64,000 nt of DNA from Bacillus fungorum (GCF_002746455.1 NZ_NWUW01000003.1:284409-348408), one strand, 5' to 3'. Positions 19,670 through 28,595 are shown, numbered from the stretch's first letter. Notes: generated by a model not told the origin, from the letters alone. Translations and numbers: made by a program.

Positions 19670-19890
19670 TTATGTATAAGTCGCTTTTGCAATCTTTTTT
19701 GCTTTTCGATTCTTTTTCTTAATTTTCGATTCATCTTTTTAATACGGTTTTCTTTTCTATTATCCCAGTTATTACTTCTGATGTTATTAATAGATTTATC
19801 TTCCTTAGCATGAAAACGCCGTACTTTTTTACGAAGGAAAGGGGGATTTTGAGTCGAATATACGAGGAGTAATTCCCAAAACGATAAAAA
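19670..19890 (-). pseudogene. Start-less basic open frame, possible gene remnant
   Basis: On the minus strand a frame without any ATG, GTG or TTG start runs from about 19905 to a TAA at about 19670. It begins hydrophobic (FWELLLVYSTQNPPF) and ends very basic (KKMNRKLRKRIEKQKRLQKR). Its 5' end runs into the terminator of the neighbouring deacetylase gene. It may be the tail of a lost membrane protein. Identity unknown. Confidence 0.3.
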
Positions 19891-19926
19891 GACTTGATTC
19901 CCTGCTAAAGGAAATCAAGTCTTTTT
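19886..19926 (-). terminator. Terminator of the polysaccharide deacetylase gene
   Basis: AAAAAGACTTGATT pairs with AATCAAGTCTTTTT around a 13-base loop. Flanked by A and T runs on both sides. Confidence 0.88.
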
Positions 19927-19928
19927 CA

Positions 19929-20756
19929 TTACATACGATTATCGTGCCAGAAGTTTAATGGGAAATGTTCGTTCTCACTATAACTTTCTAATTCATATCC
20001 TTTTTCTTTCAGTCCTTTAATAATTCCAGGTACTGCTTTAACGGATTGCGGGTGAATATCATGCATAAGAATAACTTCTGTCGGTTTGTTAGCACCATTT
20101 AGAACGTTTTCCACAATTTTAGCTGATGCAGCATCAACAGGCATTTTGTTATATTTCCAGTCTAAAGAATCAATTGTCCAATCCCAAACTTTTAACCCAT
20201 TTTCGACAACTTTGTTGCGAAGAGCTTCATTTAATCCTGGCATTGACCCGTAAGAAGGACGAGTTAATACTGGTGATTTACCTAGAACGCCAGCGATTAA
20301 GCCTTGATCTTCTTTCATCTCATCTACGTAATGACCCTCTGTGTAAAGTTTCTTGTAGTTATGAGTCATACTGTGCATCCCAACGTAGTGGCCTTCAGCA
20401 TCTTCACGCTTTACAAGATCAGGGAATGCTTTTACGTTTGAACCAATTAGGAAAAATGTTGCTTTTGCATTTTCTTTCTTTAACATATCTAAAAGCTCAG
20501 CTGTATATTTTCCAGGACCGTCATCAAATGTTAAGTAAGCTACTTTTCTAACTTGCCCATTATATTGTTTTGGAGCTTCTTTCGGAGCAAGAGATGTTTG
20601 AATTTCGCTTACAAGTTGAACAGATTTTGCTTCATCCTCTGTACTTGCTAGAGCAGTATGTGCTGATCCTAAAGTCGCTTCGTATGTAAATAATACCCCC
20701 GCGCAAATCAACATAGCCCTTTTTACTAAAGTTGTCATTCGAATTCCATTGTGCAT
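19929..20756 (-). CDS. Secreted polysaccharide deacetylase (NodB domain)
   Basis: 275 aa. A signal peptide (positively charged start, hydrophobic core ~13-33, probable cleavage after ALA at ~38) is followed by a NodB deacetylase domain from about residue 70. The catalytic motifs are visible: TFDDGPGKYTAEL (metal Asp 78-79), HSMTHNYKK, RPSYGSMPG, DWTIDSLDW and ILMHDIHPQS. Likely removes acetyl groups from peptidoglycan or another cell-wall glycan outside the cell. The start follows GAAGGAAAATT. A short in-frame alternative ATG is six codons in. Confidence 0.9.
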   Translation of the reverse strand: MHNGIRMTTLVKRAMLICAGVLFTYEATLGSAHTALASTEDEAKSVQLVSEIQTSLAPKEAPKQYNGQVRKVAYLTFDDGPGKYTAELLDMLKKENAKATFFLIGSNVKAFPDLVKREDAEGHYVGMHSMTHNYKKLYTEGHYVDEMKEDQGLIAGVLGKSPVLTRPSYGSMPGLNEALRNKVVENGLKVWDWTIDSLDWKYNKMPVDAASAKIVENVLNGANKPTEVILMHDIHPQSVKAVPGIIKGLKEKGYELESYSENEHFPLNFWHDNRM

Positions 20757-20825
20757 AATTTTCCTTCTCTCTATAAAAGTTCTACTCTACTATATTAGCA
20801 ATTATAGGTAGGTAAATGCAAAAAA

Positions 20826-20849
20826 ACTTTTTTACAAGAGTAAAAAAGT
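20826..20849. repeat. Palindrome in the divergent promoter region
   Basis: ACTTTTTTAC pairs with GTAAAAAAGT around AAGA, between the divergent deacetylase and MBL-fold genes. Could be an operator or a hairpin in either leader. Confidence 0.45.
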
Positions 20850-20980
20850 TTGGTCAAAAGTATGCAAGATTTCATACTTTCGTATCACTTCATTTTCGTT
20901 CTAATTATTGATTCGAATATTTTTGTTTTCTATTAAAATATTGGTATAGAAACAATTAAATTCAAAAAGGGAGTGGGAAT

Positions 20981-21805
20981 ATGGTTAATTATATTTGCAC
21001 TACATGTGGAGTACAGTATCCCGAAAATGAAGAAGCACCTTCTCGTTGTAAAATTTGTAATGAGGAAAGGCAATATGTTAGTCCATTTGGGCAGTCATGG
21101 ACAACATTAGAAACTATGAAAAATAGCAATTTATACAAAAATCAAATAATAAAAGAAGAAAGTGGTTTGTATAGCATTACTACAAAACCTAAATTTGCAA
21201 TTGGACAAACAGCATTTTTAATACAAAGTAAAGCTCTAAATGTTATGTGGGATTGTATTAGTTATATAGATGATAAAACGATTCAGAGTATATATGATTT
21301 AGGTGGTATTCAAGCAATAGCACTTTCTCATCCACATTATTACTCTACACAAGTAAAATGGGCGGAAACATTCAATGTACCTATTTATATTCATGAAGAT
21401 GATAAAGAGTGGGTAGTTCGCCCGAGTAAACAAATTAGTTTTTGGTCTGGGGAACATTTGATATTATCAGAAGAACTTACATTGCATCGTTTAGGAGGCC
21501 ATTTTAAGGGCGGGACTGTTATGCATTGGAAAGACGGTAACGAAGGGAAAGGAATTTTGTTATCAGGTGATATTATACAAGTAGTTTCCGATCAAAAATG
21601 GGTAAGTTTTATGTATAGTTATCCAAATCTCATCCCATTACCAGCGAATAAAGTTAGAGATATAGCAGAGAAAGTGAAAACTATCCAATTTAGTCGGCTA
21701 TATAATGCATTTCAGGGTGTGGTGGAAGATGCAAATAAGGTTGTACAAAGATCTGCTGAACGGTATATAAAGGCCCTGCAAGGAGAACTTTTTCATACGA
21801 AATAA
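20981..21805 (+). CDS. Metallo-beta-lactamase fold hydrolase with N-terminal zinc ribbon
   Basis: 274 aa. The first ~45 residues carry two Cys pairs, YICTTCGVQYP and SRCKICNEERQ, a rubredoxin/zinc-ribbon-like module. From about residue 60 the chain resembles the MBL fold: a strand ending in ALSHPHYYS where the usual HxHxDH motif is replaced by HPHYYS, then GGHFKGGTVMHW and LLSGDIIQV. The altered metal-site motif suggests a divergent hydrolase. Start ATG after AAGGGAGTGGG. Free-standing, transcribed away from the deacetylase. Substrate unknown. Confidence 0.72.
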   Translation: MVNYICTTCGVQYPENEEAPSRCKICNEERQYVSPFGQSWTTLETMKNSNLYKNQIIKEESGLYSITTKPKFAIGQTAFLIQSKALNVMWDCISYIDDKTIQSIYDLGGIQAIALSHPHYYSTQVKWAETFNVPIYIHEDDKEWVVRPSKQISFWSGEHLILSEELTLHRLGGHFKGGTVMHWKDGNEGKGILLSGDIIQVVSDQKWVSFMYSYPNLIPLPANKVRDIAEKVKTIQFSRLYNAFQGVVEDANKVVQRSAERYIKALQGELFHTK

Positions 21806-22007
21806 AATATAAGGAAGAAATATTTATTTTATTTCGATATTTATATAATTAATTTTGGATGAATTTAATACTAAAGTCCTACTATTTATAAACTAATAGG
21901 TCTTTTAACTTAGGCAGTTCTCACACTAATGAGGGATGTTAAAGGAAATATATGTAATATACAATGGTTATTATAAAGCTTTGGAAAATGAAAAGGAGGA
22001 GATTTGC

Positions 22008-22397
22008 ATGAAGAATTGGGTTCAATTTAGAATTGCAAGACCAACAGATAAATTTGAAGAAGTTATAAGTTTTTATGAGACGGGGTTAGGATTGAAGCGT
22101 ATAGGAGAATTTCACAATCATGAAGGATATGATGGGGTTATGTTTGGATTACCGGATGCCGAGTATCATTTGGAGTTTACAACGTATGTTAATGGAAGTC
22201 CATGTCCGGCACCGACAAAAGATAATTTACTAGTTTTTTATATGCCTAATAAAGATGAAATTGAAAAAATAGTGAATCGATTAAGTAATATGGGCTATCA
22301 TGAGGTGGAACCAGAAAATCCGTATTGGATAGAGAAAGGGACCACAATAGAGGATCCAGATGGTTGGAGAATTGTGCTTATGAATGCATTTGAATAA
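22008..22397 (+). CDS. VOC superfamily (glyoxalase/bleomycin resistance-like) protein
   Basis: 129 aa single VOC domain pair. Recognisable features are the N-terminal strand RIARPTDKFEEVISFYETGLGLKR, a central HLEFTTY metal-ligand segment and the closing IEDPDGWRIVLMN, which is the canonical C-terminal VOC motif. Members bind a metal and act on, or sequester, small molecules; the substrate is unknown. ATG 22008 sits behind AAAAGGAGGAG, so the longer upstream frame is not used. Confidence 0.85.
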   Translation: MKNWVQFRIARPTDKFEEVISFYETGLGLKRIGEFHNHEGYDGVMFGLPDAEYHLEFTTYVNGSPCPAPTKDNLLVFYMPNKDEIEKIVNRLSNMGYHEVEPENPYWIEKGTTIEDPDGWRIVLMNAFE

Positions 22398-22433
22398 AAA
22401 AGCCCTATTCGTATGTAACAAAATGATTTAGTC

Positions 22434-22466
22434 AAAAATCCCTACAGCATTTGTAGGGATTTTTAT
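22434..22466 (+). terminator. Terminator after the VOC gene
   Basis: AAATCCCTACA pairs with TGTAGGGATTT around GCATT, followed by a T run. Confidence 0.88.
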
Positions 22467-22562
22467 ATAAGAAGATTTAGTTAAGGGAGTTATTAAAAAG
22501 TAGATAGTATTTTTGCTAAAAATAAATGCAATATATATGATTTATGAAGGAGGTAGAGAAGT

Positions 22563-23127
22563 ATGACATTAAAGTATTTTGATGAGTTTGCTAAAAATGT
22601 TGAGTTACATTTAGTAATGCCTGCTGAATTGCCTTATGGTTCCGAACAACCACCAAATGATTTAAAGAAATATGCTGGATCAGGTGGGTTGGGCTTAGGA
22701 AGGAAACAGCATTTTATAGAACAGGAAGACAATTTGATAGAAAAACAATGGACTTATTCATATGAAGAGACCTTGTATGAAATGGCACGTTTTTATCCCG
22801 CTTTAACGGCAGTAAGACCCCCACCTCAAAATTCAGCGGAAGCAAAGAAGTTAGGTGGGGGATCAACTGTCCGTAAAAGTCCGATTGGTTCAACTAATAA
22901 TCAGTGGGGGATGAACAAACCCCCCACTGATTAAAGTTTCACTTTATAATGAAACTGGTATGAAAATAGGAACTTCTGCGGCAGCGAATTTATTAGCTGC
23001 TAAACAAATAGGAAAAGAAAAAGGTGCGAATTTTAATGTAGTTACAGTTTTTCCGGACGCAGGGTCTATAGAAGAGTGGTCAGATGTAAAGAGTCTACAA
23101 AAAATAAAGAGAAAATCAAACAAATAA
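22563..23127 (+). pseudogene. PLP-dependent cysteine synthase-family remnant interrupted by a bcr1 element
   Basis: Two in-register pieces of one gene. The first (22563-22796) reads YAGSGGLGLGRKQHFI and ends LYEMARFY; the second (22948-23127) begins NETGMKIGTSAAANLLAAKQ and contains VVTVFPDAGS, typical of the C-terminal part of cysteine synthase/PLP fold-type II enzymes. Removing bases 22797-22947 (element plus one TTTAT copy) joins them in frame exactly. The gene also lacks its N-terminal ~200 residues, including the PLP lysine, although the truncated frame keeps a good ribosome binding site (GAAGGAGG). Not functional as a PLP enzyme. Confidence 0.8.
22797..22942 (+). mobile_element. bcr1-like MITE
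   Basis: 146 bases flanked by direct TTTAT repeats (22792-22796 and 22943-22947). It contains two inverted pairs: CCCCCACCT (22818-22826) with AGGTGGGGG (22853-22861), and AATCAGTGGGGG (22899-22910) with CCCCCACTGATT (22921-22932). Size, hairpins and the TTTAT target duplication fit bcr1, a B. cereus-group element recalled from the literature. Non-coding and presumably mobilised in trans. Confidence 0.8.
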
Positions 23128-23175
23128 ATGTTCTTTCATATTCAATTTCTCACACTATGTGAAATTGATGAAATG

Positions 23176-23211
23176 AAAAACCTGTGTATGTAAAATGTAC
23201 AGGTTTTTCAT
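23176..23211. terminator. Terminator after the PLP remnant
   Basis: GAAAAACCTGT pairs with ACAGGTTTTTC; A and T runs flank it, so it may work in both directions. Confidence 0.85.
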
Positions 23212-23350
23212 GGTTGTTTTAGTTATCTGCAGCAAATTTAAAATTTCACATACCGTATTTTAAAAATACATATAGGAAAACCAAAAAGTAATGTAGAATA
23301 TATCGTACATACATATATGAAGTCAACATAAAAGATAAAGAGGTGGGCAT

Positions 23351-24034
23351 ATGTTACTTGATGAAGTAATGCAGCAACTAGAGGAATATGGAACAGAACA
23401 AAATCGTAAAACGTATAAAAATCACGGAGCGAAAGAGCCACTATTCGGAGTTAGTTTTGCCAATTTAAAATTGTTAAAAAAGAAGATAAAAAAAGATCAT
23501 GATTTAGCAATTTTATTATGGGAAACAAAAAATATGGATGCAATGACTTTAGCAACGATGATTGTAGATTCAAAGAAAGTTACGACAGAACAGCTAAATA
23601 AATGGGTGCAGGAAGTTAATTATTATTGTTTAATGGACGTTTTGATGACCGCTATTTGTACGTCGCCAATTGCGATAGAAAGAATGGAAGAATGGACAAA
23701 GTCTGAAGATGAATGGATTGGAAGAGCAGGCTGGTCTTTATTAGCAAATATAGCGATTAAAAATAAAACGTTACATGATGATTTCTTCCCTCCATATCTA
23801 GAAGAGATTAAAGAAAATATACATCATGAAAAAAATAGAAAAAAAGAAGCGATGAATAGTGCTTTAATTGCGATAGGGATTCGTAATGAAGACTTAGAGA
23901 GAAAAGCGATTGACATTGCACATGAAATTGGAAAAGTACAGGTTGATCACGGGGCAACGTCATGCAAGACACCAGACGCAGAGTCGTATATAAAAAAAGC
24001 GAGAGAAAGAGCTGAAAAAAAGAGAGTGAAATAA
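23351..24034 (+). CDS. DNA alkylation repair family protein (AlkD-like HEAT repeats)
   Basis: 227 aa, all helical, matching the DNA alkylation repair (ALK) family: N-terminal RKTYKNHGAKEPLFGVSFANLK, then NMDAMTLATMIVDS, a central MDVLMTAICTSP and the C-terminal VDHGATSCKTPDA. HEAT-like repeats in this family grip DNA and excise alkylated bases, although this subgroup has not been shown to do so as far as I know. ATG after AAAGAGGTGGG. It begins a run of same-strand small genes. Confidence 0.78.
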   Translation: MLLDEVMQQLEEYGTEQNRKTYKNHGAKEPLFGVSFANLKLLKKKIKKDHDLAILLWETKNMDAMTLATMIVDSKKVTTEQLNKWVQEVNYYCLMDVLMTAICTSPIAIERMEEWTKSEDEWIGRAGWSLLANIAIKNKTLHDDFFPPYLEEIKENIHHEKNRKKEAMNSALIAIGIRNEDLERKAIDIAHEIGKVQVDHGATSCKTPDAESYIKKARERAEKKRVK

Positions 24035-24050
24035 GAAAAGGGGAACGGTT

Positions 24051-24752
24051 ATGAAACCAATGGAAGCGGCACAAAGCATAATTACATCACAATTTCCGAA
24101 TTGTGATGTAGCTTTACTTGGAGGAAGCGTTGCAAGAGGAGAAGCGACAAAAACATCTGATCTGGACATTGTAATAGTTGATCAAAGTTTAACGTCTTGT
24201 TATCGAGAATCTTTCTATAGTAATGGATGGCCTGTTGAAGTTTTTGTACATAATTTTGAAACTTATAAAACCTTTTTTAAAATGGATTGTGATCGCGGGA
24301 GACCTTCGTTACCACAATTAGTTTCAGAGGGGATTGTATTAAAAGGTGAGAATGAAATTGTTGAGGAATTAAAAAGAGAAGCAAATGATTTACTAAATAA
24401 AGGACCAGCTAAATGGACCGAAGAAATGATGAAGCAGAAGCGATATTTTATTACGGATACTTTGGATGATTTTATTGGGGCAACAAAAAGAGAAGAAGAA
24501 TTATTTATCGCGAATTTATTAGCTGATTTATTACATGAATATGTATTAAGAGTAAATGGTAAATGGCTTGGAAATTCAAAATGGTTTATAAGGGTACTTA
24601 GAAGATATGATGAACAATACGCAGAACAATTTGTAGCGGCGTTTGATCATTTTTATACAACGGGAGAGAAAAGAAAATTAATTACTTTTGCAGAAAAAAC
24701 GCTAGAACAGTATGGAGGAAGAATGTTCGAAGGGTTTTCTATAGGAAAATAA
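24051..24752 (+). CDS. Nucleotidyltransferase-domain protein
   Basis: 233 aa. The N-terminal Pol-beta type nucleotidyltransferase motif is intact: LLGGSVARGEATKTSDLDIVIVD (GG/GS then DxD at about residues 22-44), as in aminoglycoside and kanamycin nucleotidyltransferases. A helical C-terminal domain follows. It may modify a small molecule or be an uncharacterised relative. ATG after AAAAGGGGAAC, 16 bases after the alkylation repair gene, so likely co-transcribed. Confidence 0.75.
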   Translation: MKPMEAAQSIITSQFPNCDVALLGGSVARGEATKTSDLDIVIVDQSLTSCYRESFYSNGWPVEVFVHNFETYKTFFKMDCDRGRPSLPQLVSEGIVLKGENEIVEELKREANDLLNKGPAKWTEEMMKQKRYFITDTLDDFIGATKREEELFIANLLADLLHEYVLRVNGKWLGNSKWFIRVLRRYDEQYAEQFVAAFDHFYTTGEKRKLITFAEKTLEQYGGRMFEGFSIGK

Positions 24753-24767
24753 AAAGGGGATAGCACA

Positions 24768-25313
24768 ATGAATGTACCATTCGTTCATTTAAGAGAACTG
24801 ACACTAGATGATGTAGAAGATCGATATCAATGGTCATTAGATACAAAAGTAACAAAACATTTAGTTGTACCAGATCAATATCCACCGTTTACTCGTGAAG
24901 AAACGAAAAAATGGATTGAAGCATGTATAAATCGGAAAAATGGCTATGAACAAAGAGCTATCACTACAGAGCACGGCATACATATTGGATGGGTAGATCT
25001 TAAAAACTTTGATAAAACAAATAAAAATGCAGAACTGGGAATCGCGATTGGTGATAAAGAATACTGGGGTAAAGGATATGGGATAGCGGCTTTATATAGT
25101 ATGTTACATCTAGCGTTCTATGAATTTGAATTAGAAAAAGTTTGGCTACGTGTAGATGAAGATAATTTTCAAGCTAGAAAGAGTTATGAAAAGGCTAGTT
25201 TTGTTTGTGAAGGGTTAATGAGAAATGATCGATTACGTCAAGGGAAGTTCATTCATTGTTATCGTTATAGTATGTTAAGAGAAGAATACGACTCTTTAAA
25301 TAGTAGTTTATAA
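24768..25313 (+). CDS. GNAT N-acetyltransferase (RimJ/RimL-like)
   Basis: 181 aa. Begins with the RimJ/RimL-like LRELTLDDVEDRYQW, has ELGIAIGDKEYWGKGYGIAA (acetyl-CoA pyrophosphate loop, residues ~88-107) and RVDEDNFQARKSYEKASF, the classical late GNAT motif. Substrate unknown. The start follows AAAAGGGGA, 15 bases after the previous gene. Confidence 0.85.
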   Translation: MNVPFVHLRELTLDDVEDRYQWSLDTKVTKHLVVPDQYPPFTREETKKWIEACINRKNGYEQRAITTEHGIHIGWVDLKNFDKTNKNAELGIAIGDKEYWGKGYGIAALYSMLHLAFYEFELEKVWLRVDEDNFQARKSYEKASFVCEGLMRNDRLRQGKFIHCYRYSMLREEYDSLNSSL

Positions 25314-25347
25314 AAATATTATGTTAACATAAAGGGGCTGGAGAAAT

Positions 25348-25848
25348 ATGATTCGATTACTTATGAAAGAAGATGCAAAAAAATATTGGGACTTACGTTT
25401 ACAAGCATTACAAGTAAACCCGGAGGCATTTGTAACAACTTATGAAGAGGCGATTCGTCAGGAAAATCCAATTAAGCGAGTGGAAAGTAATTTAACAGCT
25501 ACTACAAGCTGTACATTTGGTGCTTTTAATGAGGGGCATCAATTAGTTGGAGTTGTCACTTTACTAACAGAAGAAAAAGAGGCATATAAACATAAAGGGC
25601 ATATTGTTGCGATGTATGTAGATGCAAGCAATCGAAGAAGTGGCCTTGCACGTGAATTAATACGTAAGGCAATTGAAAGAGCAAGAGAAATGAACTTGGA
25701 ACAATTGACTTTAGGTGTTGTATCCACAAACGAGCCAGCAAAAAGGTTGTATGAATCAATGGGCTTTAAAACGTATGGGATTGAAAAGAGAGCTATAAAG
25801 ATGAATGGTGTGTATAGTGATGATGAACATATGGTTTTATTCCTTTAA
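25348..25848 (+). CDS. GNAT N-acetyltransferase
   Basis: 166 aa. Contains VAMYVDASNRRSGLARELIRKA, the V-x-x-x-x-R-R-x-G-x-A acetyl-CoA binding motif, and GVVSTNEPAKRLYESMGF near the end. Distinct in sequence from the GNAT just upstream, so not a recent duplicate. ATG after AAAGGGGCTGG. Substrate unknown; the run of modification enzymes suggests xenobiotic defence. Confidence 0.85.
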   Translation: MIRLLMKEDAKKYWDLRLQALQVNPEAFVTTYEEAIRQENPIKRVESNLTATTSCTFGAFNEGHQLVGVVTLLTEEKEAYKHKGHIVAMYVDASNRRSGLARELIRKAIERAREMNLEQLTLGVVSTNEPAKRLYESMGFKTYGIEKRAIKMNGVYSDDEHMVLFL

Positions 25849-25863
25849 AAGAGGGAGTTTATT

Positions 25864-26385
25864 ATGAAAGATCTCCATTTAGAAAAAAATATGAACCCGC
25901 AAGTAGCAATTCTATATGCGACAGTTGCTAATACATTTAATCGATTGCAAAAGTTAGTAGAAGGTACTGATGAGAAAGAACTGTCTTTTAAAGGGTCAGA
26001 AAATAATGGAAATAGTATCGGACAACTACTTCAACATTTAGCAGTTGTCGATTTACATTGGGTGTACCGCTTAAAAGGAGAAGCAGTTCCACTGGCACTT
26101 GATAATATATATGGACCTATGTTAAATGAAGTAGGGGAACTGCCAAGTTTAAGAAAACAGACATTGCAACAATTAATGCAAGATTATGAAGCTGTGCAAC
26201 TTATGTTTTATGAGGAATGTATGAAACTAACAGAAAATGATTTAACACGAGAAGTTTTTTACGAAAAGGGAGAAAATGCGACTATAAGGTGGGGGATATG
26301 GCATATGGCTGATCATAATCGGTACCATCAAGCTCATATTAGTCATTTAAGGAAACAATATAGAGCTAGAATACATACGTGTTAA
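25864..26385 (+). CDS. DinB family protein
   Basis: 173 aa four-helix protein. The conserved histidines of the DinB/YfiT metal site are present: LLQHLAVVDLHW around residue 57 and WHMADHNRYHQAHISHLRKQ near the C-terminus. Members are thiol-dependent S-transferases (for example with bacillithiol) or of unknown activity. ATG after AAAGAGGGAG, 15 bases after the GNAT gene, in the same apparent operon. Confidence 0.83.
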   Translation: MKDLHLEKNMNPQVAILYATVANTFNRLQKLVEGTDEKELSFKGSENNGNSIGQLLQHLAVVDLHWVYRLKGEAVPLALDNIYGPMLNEVGELPSLRKQTLQQLMQDYEAVQLMFYEECMKLTENDLTREVFYEKGENATIRWGIWHMADHNRYHQAHISHLRKQYRARIHTC

Positions 26386-26454
26386 AGATTTCGAATTTTA
26401 ATTATATTGAATTTGTTGTATAGTATAAGAACAAACTAAACAAGGAGTTTTATA

Positions 26455-27393
26455 ATGAAAGCTATTGCAGTAGGGATATTGGCATCATTTTTCTTTGCCT
26501 TTACCTTCGTTTTAAACCGGGCGATGGACTTAGAAGGTGGAAGCTGGATTTGGAGTGCATCATTACGGTATTATTTTATGGTTCCAATGCTTTTACTTAT
26601 TGTCATGTATAGAGGAAACTTAAAGCAACTCTTTCAATATATGAAAAACAATCCGAGAGAATGGTTAGTATGGAGCATTGTTGGATTTGGTCTCTTCTAT
26701 GCACCACTTAGTTTTGCTGGGGCTTTTGGACCTGGTTGGCTCGTTGCATCAACATGGCAAATTACGATTGTTGCAGGGATTTTGTTAACACCATTTTTTG
26801 CTGTAGATCCATTACATAAAAAACTTCCTATGAAGGAATTAGTTATGTCGGGTATTATTTTATGTGGTGTTGTACTTATGCAAGTAGAACATGCTTCTTC
26901 ATTAGGAATTCGTGAAACCGTTTTATGTGTCGTTCCAGTACTTATTGCAGCGTTTGCCTATCCTCTTGGAAATCGAAAAATGATGCAAGTTTGTAATGGG
27001 GAACTAGATGTATTCCAGCGAGTTCTCGGTATGACATTAGCAAGCCTACCATTTTGGTTTTTACTATCTGGTTATGAAGTATTAACAGGCGGGCTACCGT
27101 CAAGTAGTCAAGTGTTCCAATGTTTTATTGTAGCAGTTAGTTCTGGTTTAATCGCAACGGTATTATTCTTCTTTGCGACAGATCTTGTAAAAGATGATCC
27201 TCAAAAACTAGCAACAGTGGAAGCAACACAGTCCGGTGAAGTTTTATTTGCTCTAGTAGGAGAACTCATCTTGCTATCTGCTTCAATTCCGTCATCTTTA
27301 TCTTGGATTGGTATGAGTCTCGTTATTATCGGAATGATACTACATAGTTATGTAGCGGTCGTTGTGAAGAAAGAAGAAAAAATAACTGCGTGA
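26455..27393 (+). CDS. DMT-superfamily multidrug efflux transporter
   Basis: 312 aa with ten predicted membrane helices in two EamA-like halves. The N-terminus has FAFTFVLNRAMDLEGGSW and the second half VEATQSGEVLFALVGELILL, typical of the EmrE-type multidrug resistance efflux family (PF13536 as recalled). ATG behind CAAGGAG. It follows a short AT-rich gap from the DinB gene and ends in a strong terminator. Substrate not predictable. Confidence 0.82.
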   Translation: MKAIAVGILASFFFAFTFVLNRAMDLEGGSWIWSASLRYYFMVPMLLLIVMYRGNLKQLFQYMKNNPREWLVWSIVGFGLFYAPLSFAGAFGPGWLVASTWQITIVAGILLTPFFAVDPLHKKLPMKELVMSGIILCGVVLMQVEHASSLGIRETVLCVVPVLIAAFAYPLGNRKMMQVCNGELDVFQRVLGMTLASLPFWFLLSGYEVLTGGLPSSSQVFQCFIVAVSSGLIATVLFFFATDLVKDDPQKLATVEATQSGEVLFALVGELILLSASIPSSLSWIGMSLVIIGMILHSYVAVVVKKEEKITA

Positions 27394-27395
27394 TG

Positions 27396-27431
27396 AGATT
27401 AGTTCTTTATATAAAGAGCTAATCTTTTTTC
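27396..27431 (+). terminator. Terminator after the DMT transporter
   Basis: AGATTAGTTCTTT pairs with AAGAGCTAATCT, followed by six T residues. Confidence 0.88.
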
Positions 27432-27449
27432 ATAGAAAGGAATGAAGAG

Positions 27450-27851
27450 ATGAATTTGCAACACGTTGAACAAATTGAGAAAGATCCCATTTTAAATGTA
27501 CTACTGTATGCAGTCGGCCCAAGTGAAACTAGCAAAAAGAAAGCAGTTTTATTTTATGAAAGGAATAAAGGGATTTTGCATAGATATGAAGAAAAGGCTT
27601 GCATAGGTATTGAAATAATCGGAGAAAATAAAGCGAGAATATGCCACATAGCAGTCGTTCCGCAATACCGTCATAAAGGAATTGCGTTGCAAATGATAAA
27701 GGAAGTATTAAGAATACATCAATTGACTTATCTCGAGGCAGAGACAGACGATGAGGCAGTAGAATTTTATAAGGAAATTGGTTTTCAGGTTAAAAGTTTA
27801 GGAGAAAAATATCTGGGGATTGAAAGGTTTCATTGTTATTTGGAAAAATAG
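27450..27851 (+). CDS. GNAT N-acetyltransferase, small
   Basis: 133 aa. CHIAVVPQYRHKGIALQMIKE (residues ~66-86) is the acetyl-CoA binding motif, and EAETDDEAVEFYKEIGF is the closing GNAT motif. Third GNAT of the region. ATG after AAAGGAATGAAGAG. Substrate unknown. Confidence 0.85.
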   Translation: MNLQHVEQIEKDPILNVLLYAVGPSETSKKKAVLFYERNKGILHRYEEKACIGIEIIGENKARICHIAVVPQYRHKGIALQMIKEVLRIHQLTYLEAETDDEAVEFYKEIGFQVKSLGEKYLGIERFHCYLEK

Positions 27852-27886
27852 TATGAAAATATGCAAATGTACATATTGTGTTTAGT

Positions 27887-27916
27887 TTGAAAAAAATGAT
27901 ATTTACATTATATAAT
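27887..27916 (+). promoter_or_regulatory. Promoter of the YgiB/YgiC-like pair
   Basis: TTGAAA at 27887-27892 and a perfect TATAAT at 27911-27916, 18 bases apart, 48 bases before the lipoprotein start. Confidence 0.6.
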
Positions 27917-27963
27917 AAAGGTATCTGGAAAAATATAGATAATAGAAATTAGGTGTGTAACAC

Positions 27964-28575
27964 ATGAGAATGGATAAAAGTAAATTTATAAAAATCGCTA
28001 CTTCAATAGGGGTGTCATCTTTTTTATTAACAGGCTGTGGTGATTATGAAGAAGAAACTGCACAGAAAGAAAGTACTGCTGTTAAAACAGATGGTGGAAA
28101 ACAAGGGAATGAACAAGAAACATTAAATTGTGACGATAAAACTCCTACTAATGAAAATGTAGAAAATGATGAGTTATGCAAGGAAATTAATCCATCATTT
28201 TCATCGTATAATGAAAATTCACATTTACCAATACTTCCATTCGTCGCAGGATATTTATTAGCAAGCAGAACTTCAAATATGAATTATACAGCAAAACCAA
28301 ATATAATGAAGAAACCGTATGCAAATAATATTGTTCCATATCGTGAAAAAGACCAAAGTAAAACTGGTGGCAGCGGTGGTGGAGGATATTACGGAGGAAC
28401 TAATAGTAACAATAATAATGCTTCCAATAAAGTGGATTTAAATAAACAACAGCCAAATTCCTCAAATAAAGTGACACCAGATACAAATACACCGAAATCA
28501 TCTACGACACAAACGCCGAAAGTGAATTCTGGTACTAGTGGAATTGGGAATGCAAAAGCTCCAGCCGGATCATAA
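27964..28575 (+). CDS. Lipoprotein of the YgiB/DUF1190-like type
   Basis: 203 aa. A basic start and hydrophobic stretch end in SFLLTGCGDYEE, a lipobox with the lipidated Cys at about residue 27. Then comes an acidic, Lys/Glu/Asn-rich stretch, LPFVAGYLLASRTSN, and a glycine-rich GGSGGGGYYGG segment followed by an Asn/Ser/Thr-rich tail. The arrangement, together with the ATP-grasp gene 20 bases downstream, resembles the YgiB-YgiC pair of enterobacteria. Function unknown. Membrane-anchored on the outside. Confidence 0.7.
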   Translation: MRMDKSKFIKIATSIGVSSFLLTGCGDYEEETAQKESTAVKTDGGKQGNEQETLNCDDKTPTNENVENDELCKEINPSFSSYNENSHLPILPFVAGYLLASRTSNMNYTAKPNIMKKPYANNIVPYREKDQSKTGGSGGGGYYGGTNSNNNNASNKVDLNKQQPNSSNKVTPDTNTPKSSTTQTPKVNSGTSGIGNAKAPAGS

Positions 28576-28595
28576 CACGAAAGGATAATAGGATC

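Noticed and set aside
19560..19700. yybP-ykoY manganese riboswitch upstream of the TerC gene
   Set aside because: None of the conserved riboswitch blocks are visible; only a simple hairpin with a T run is present.
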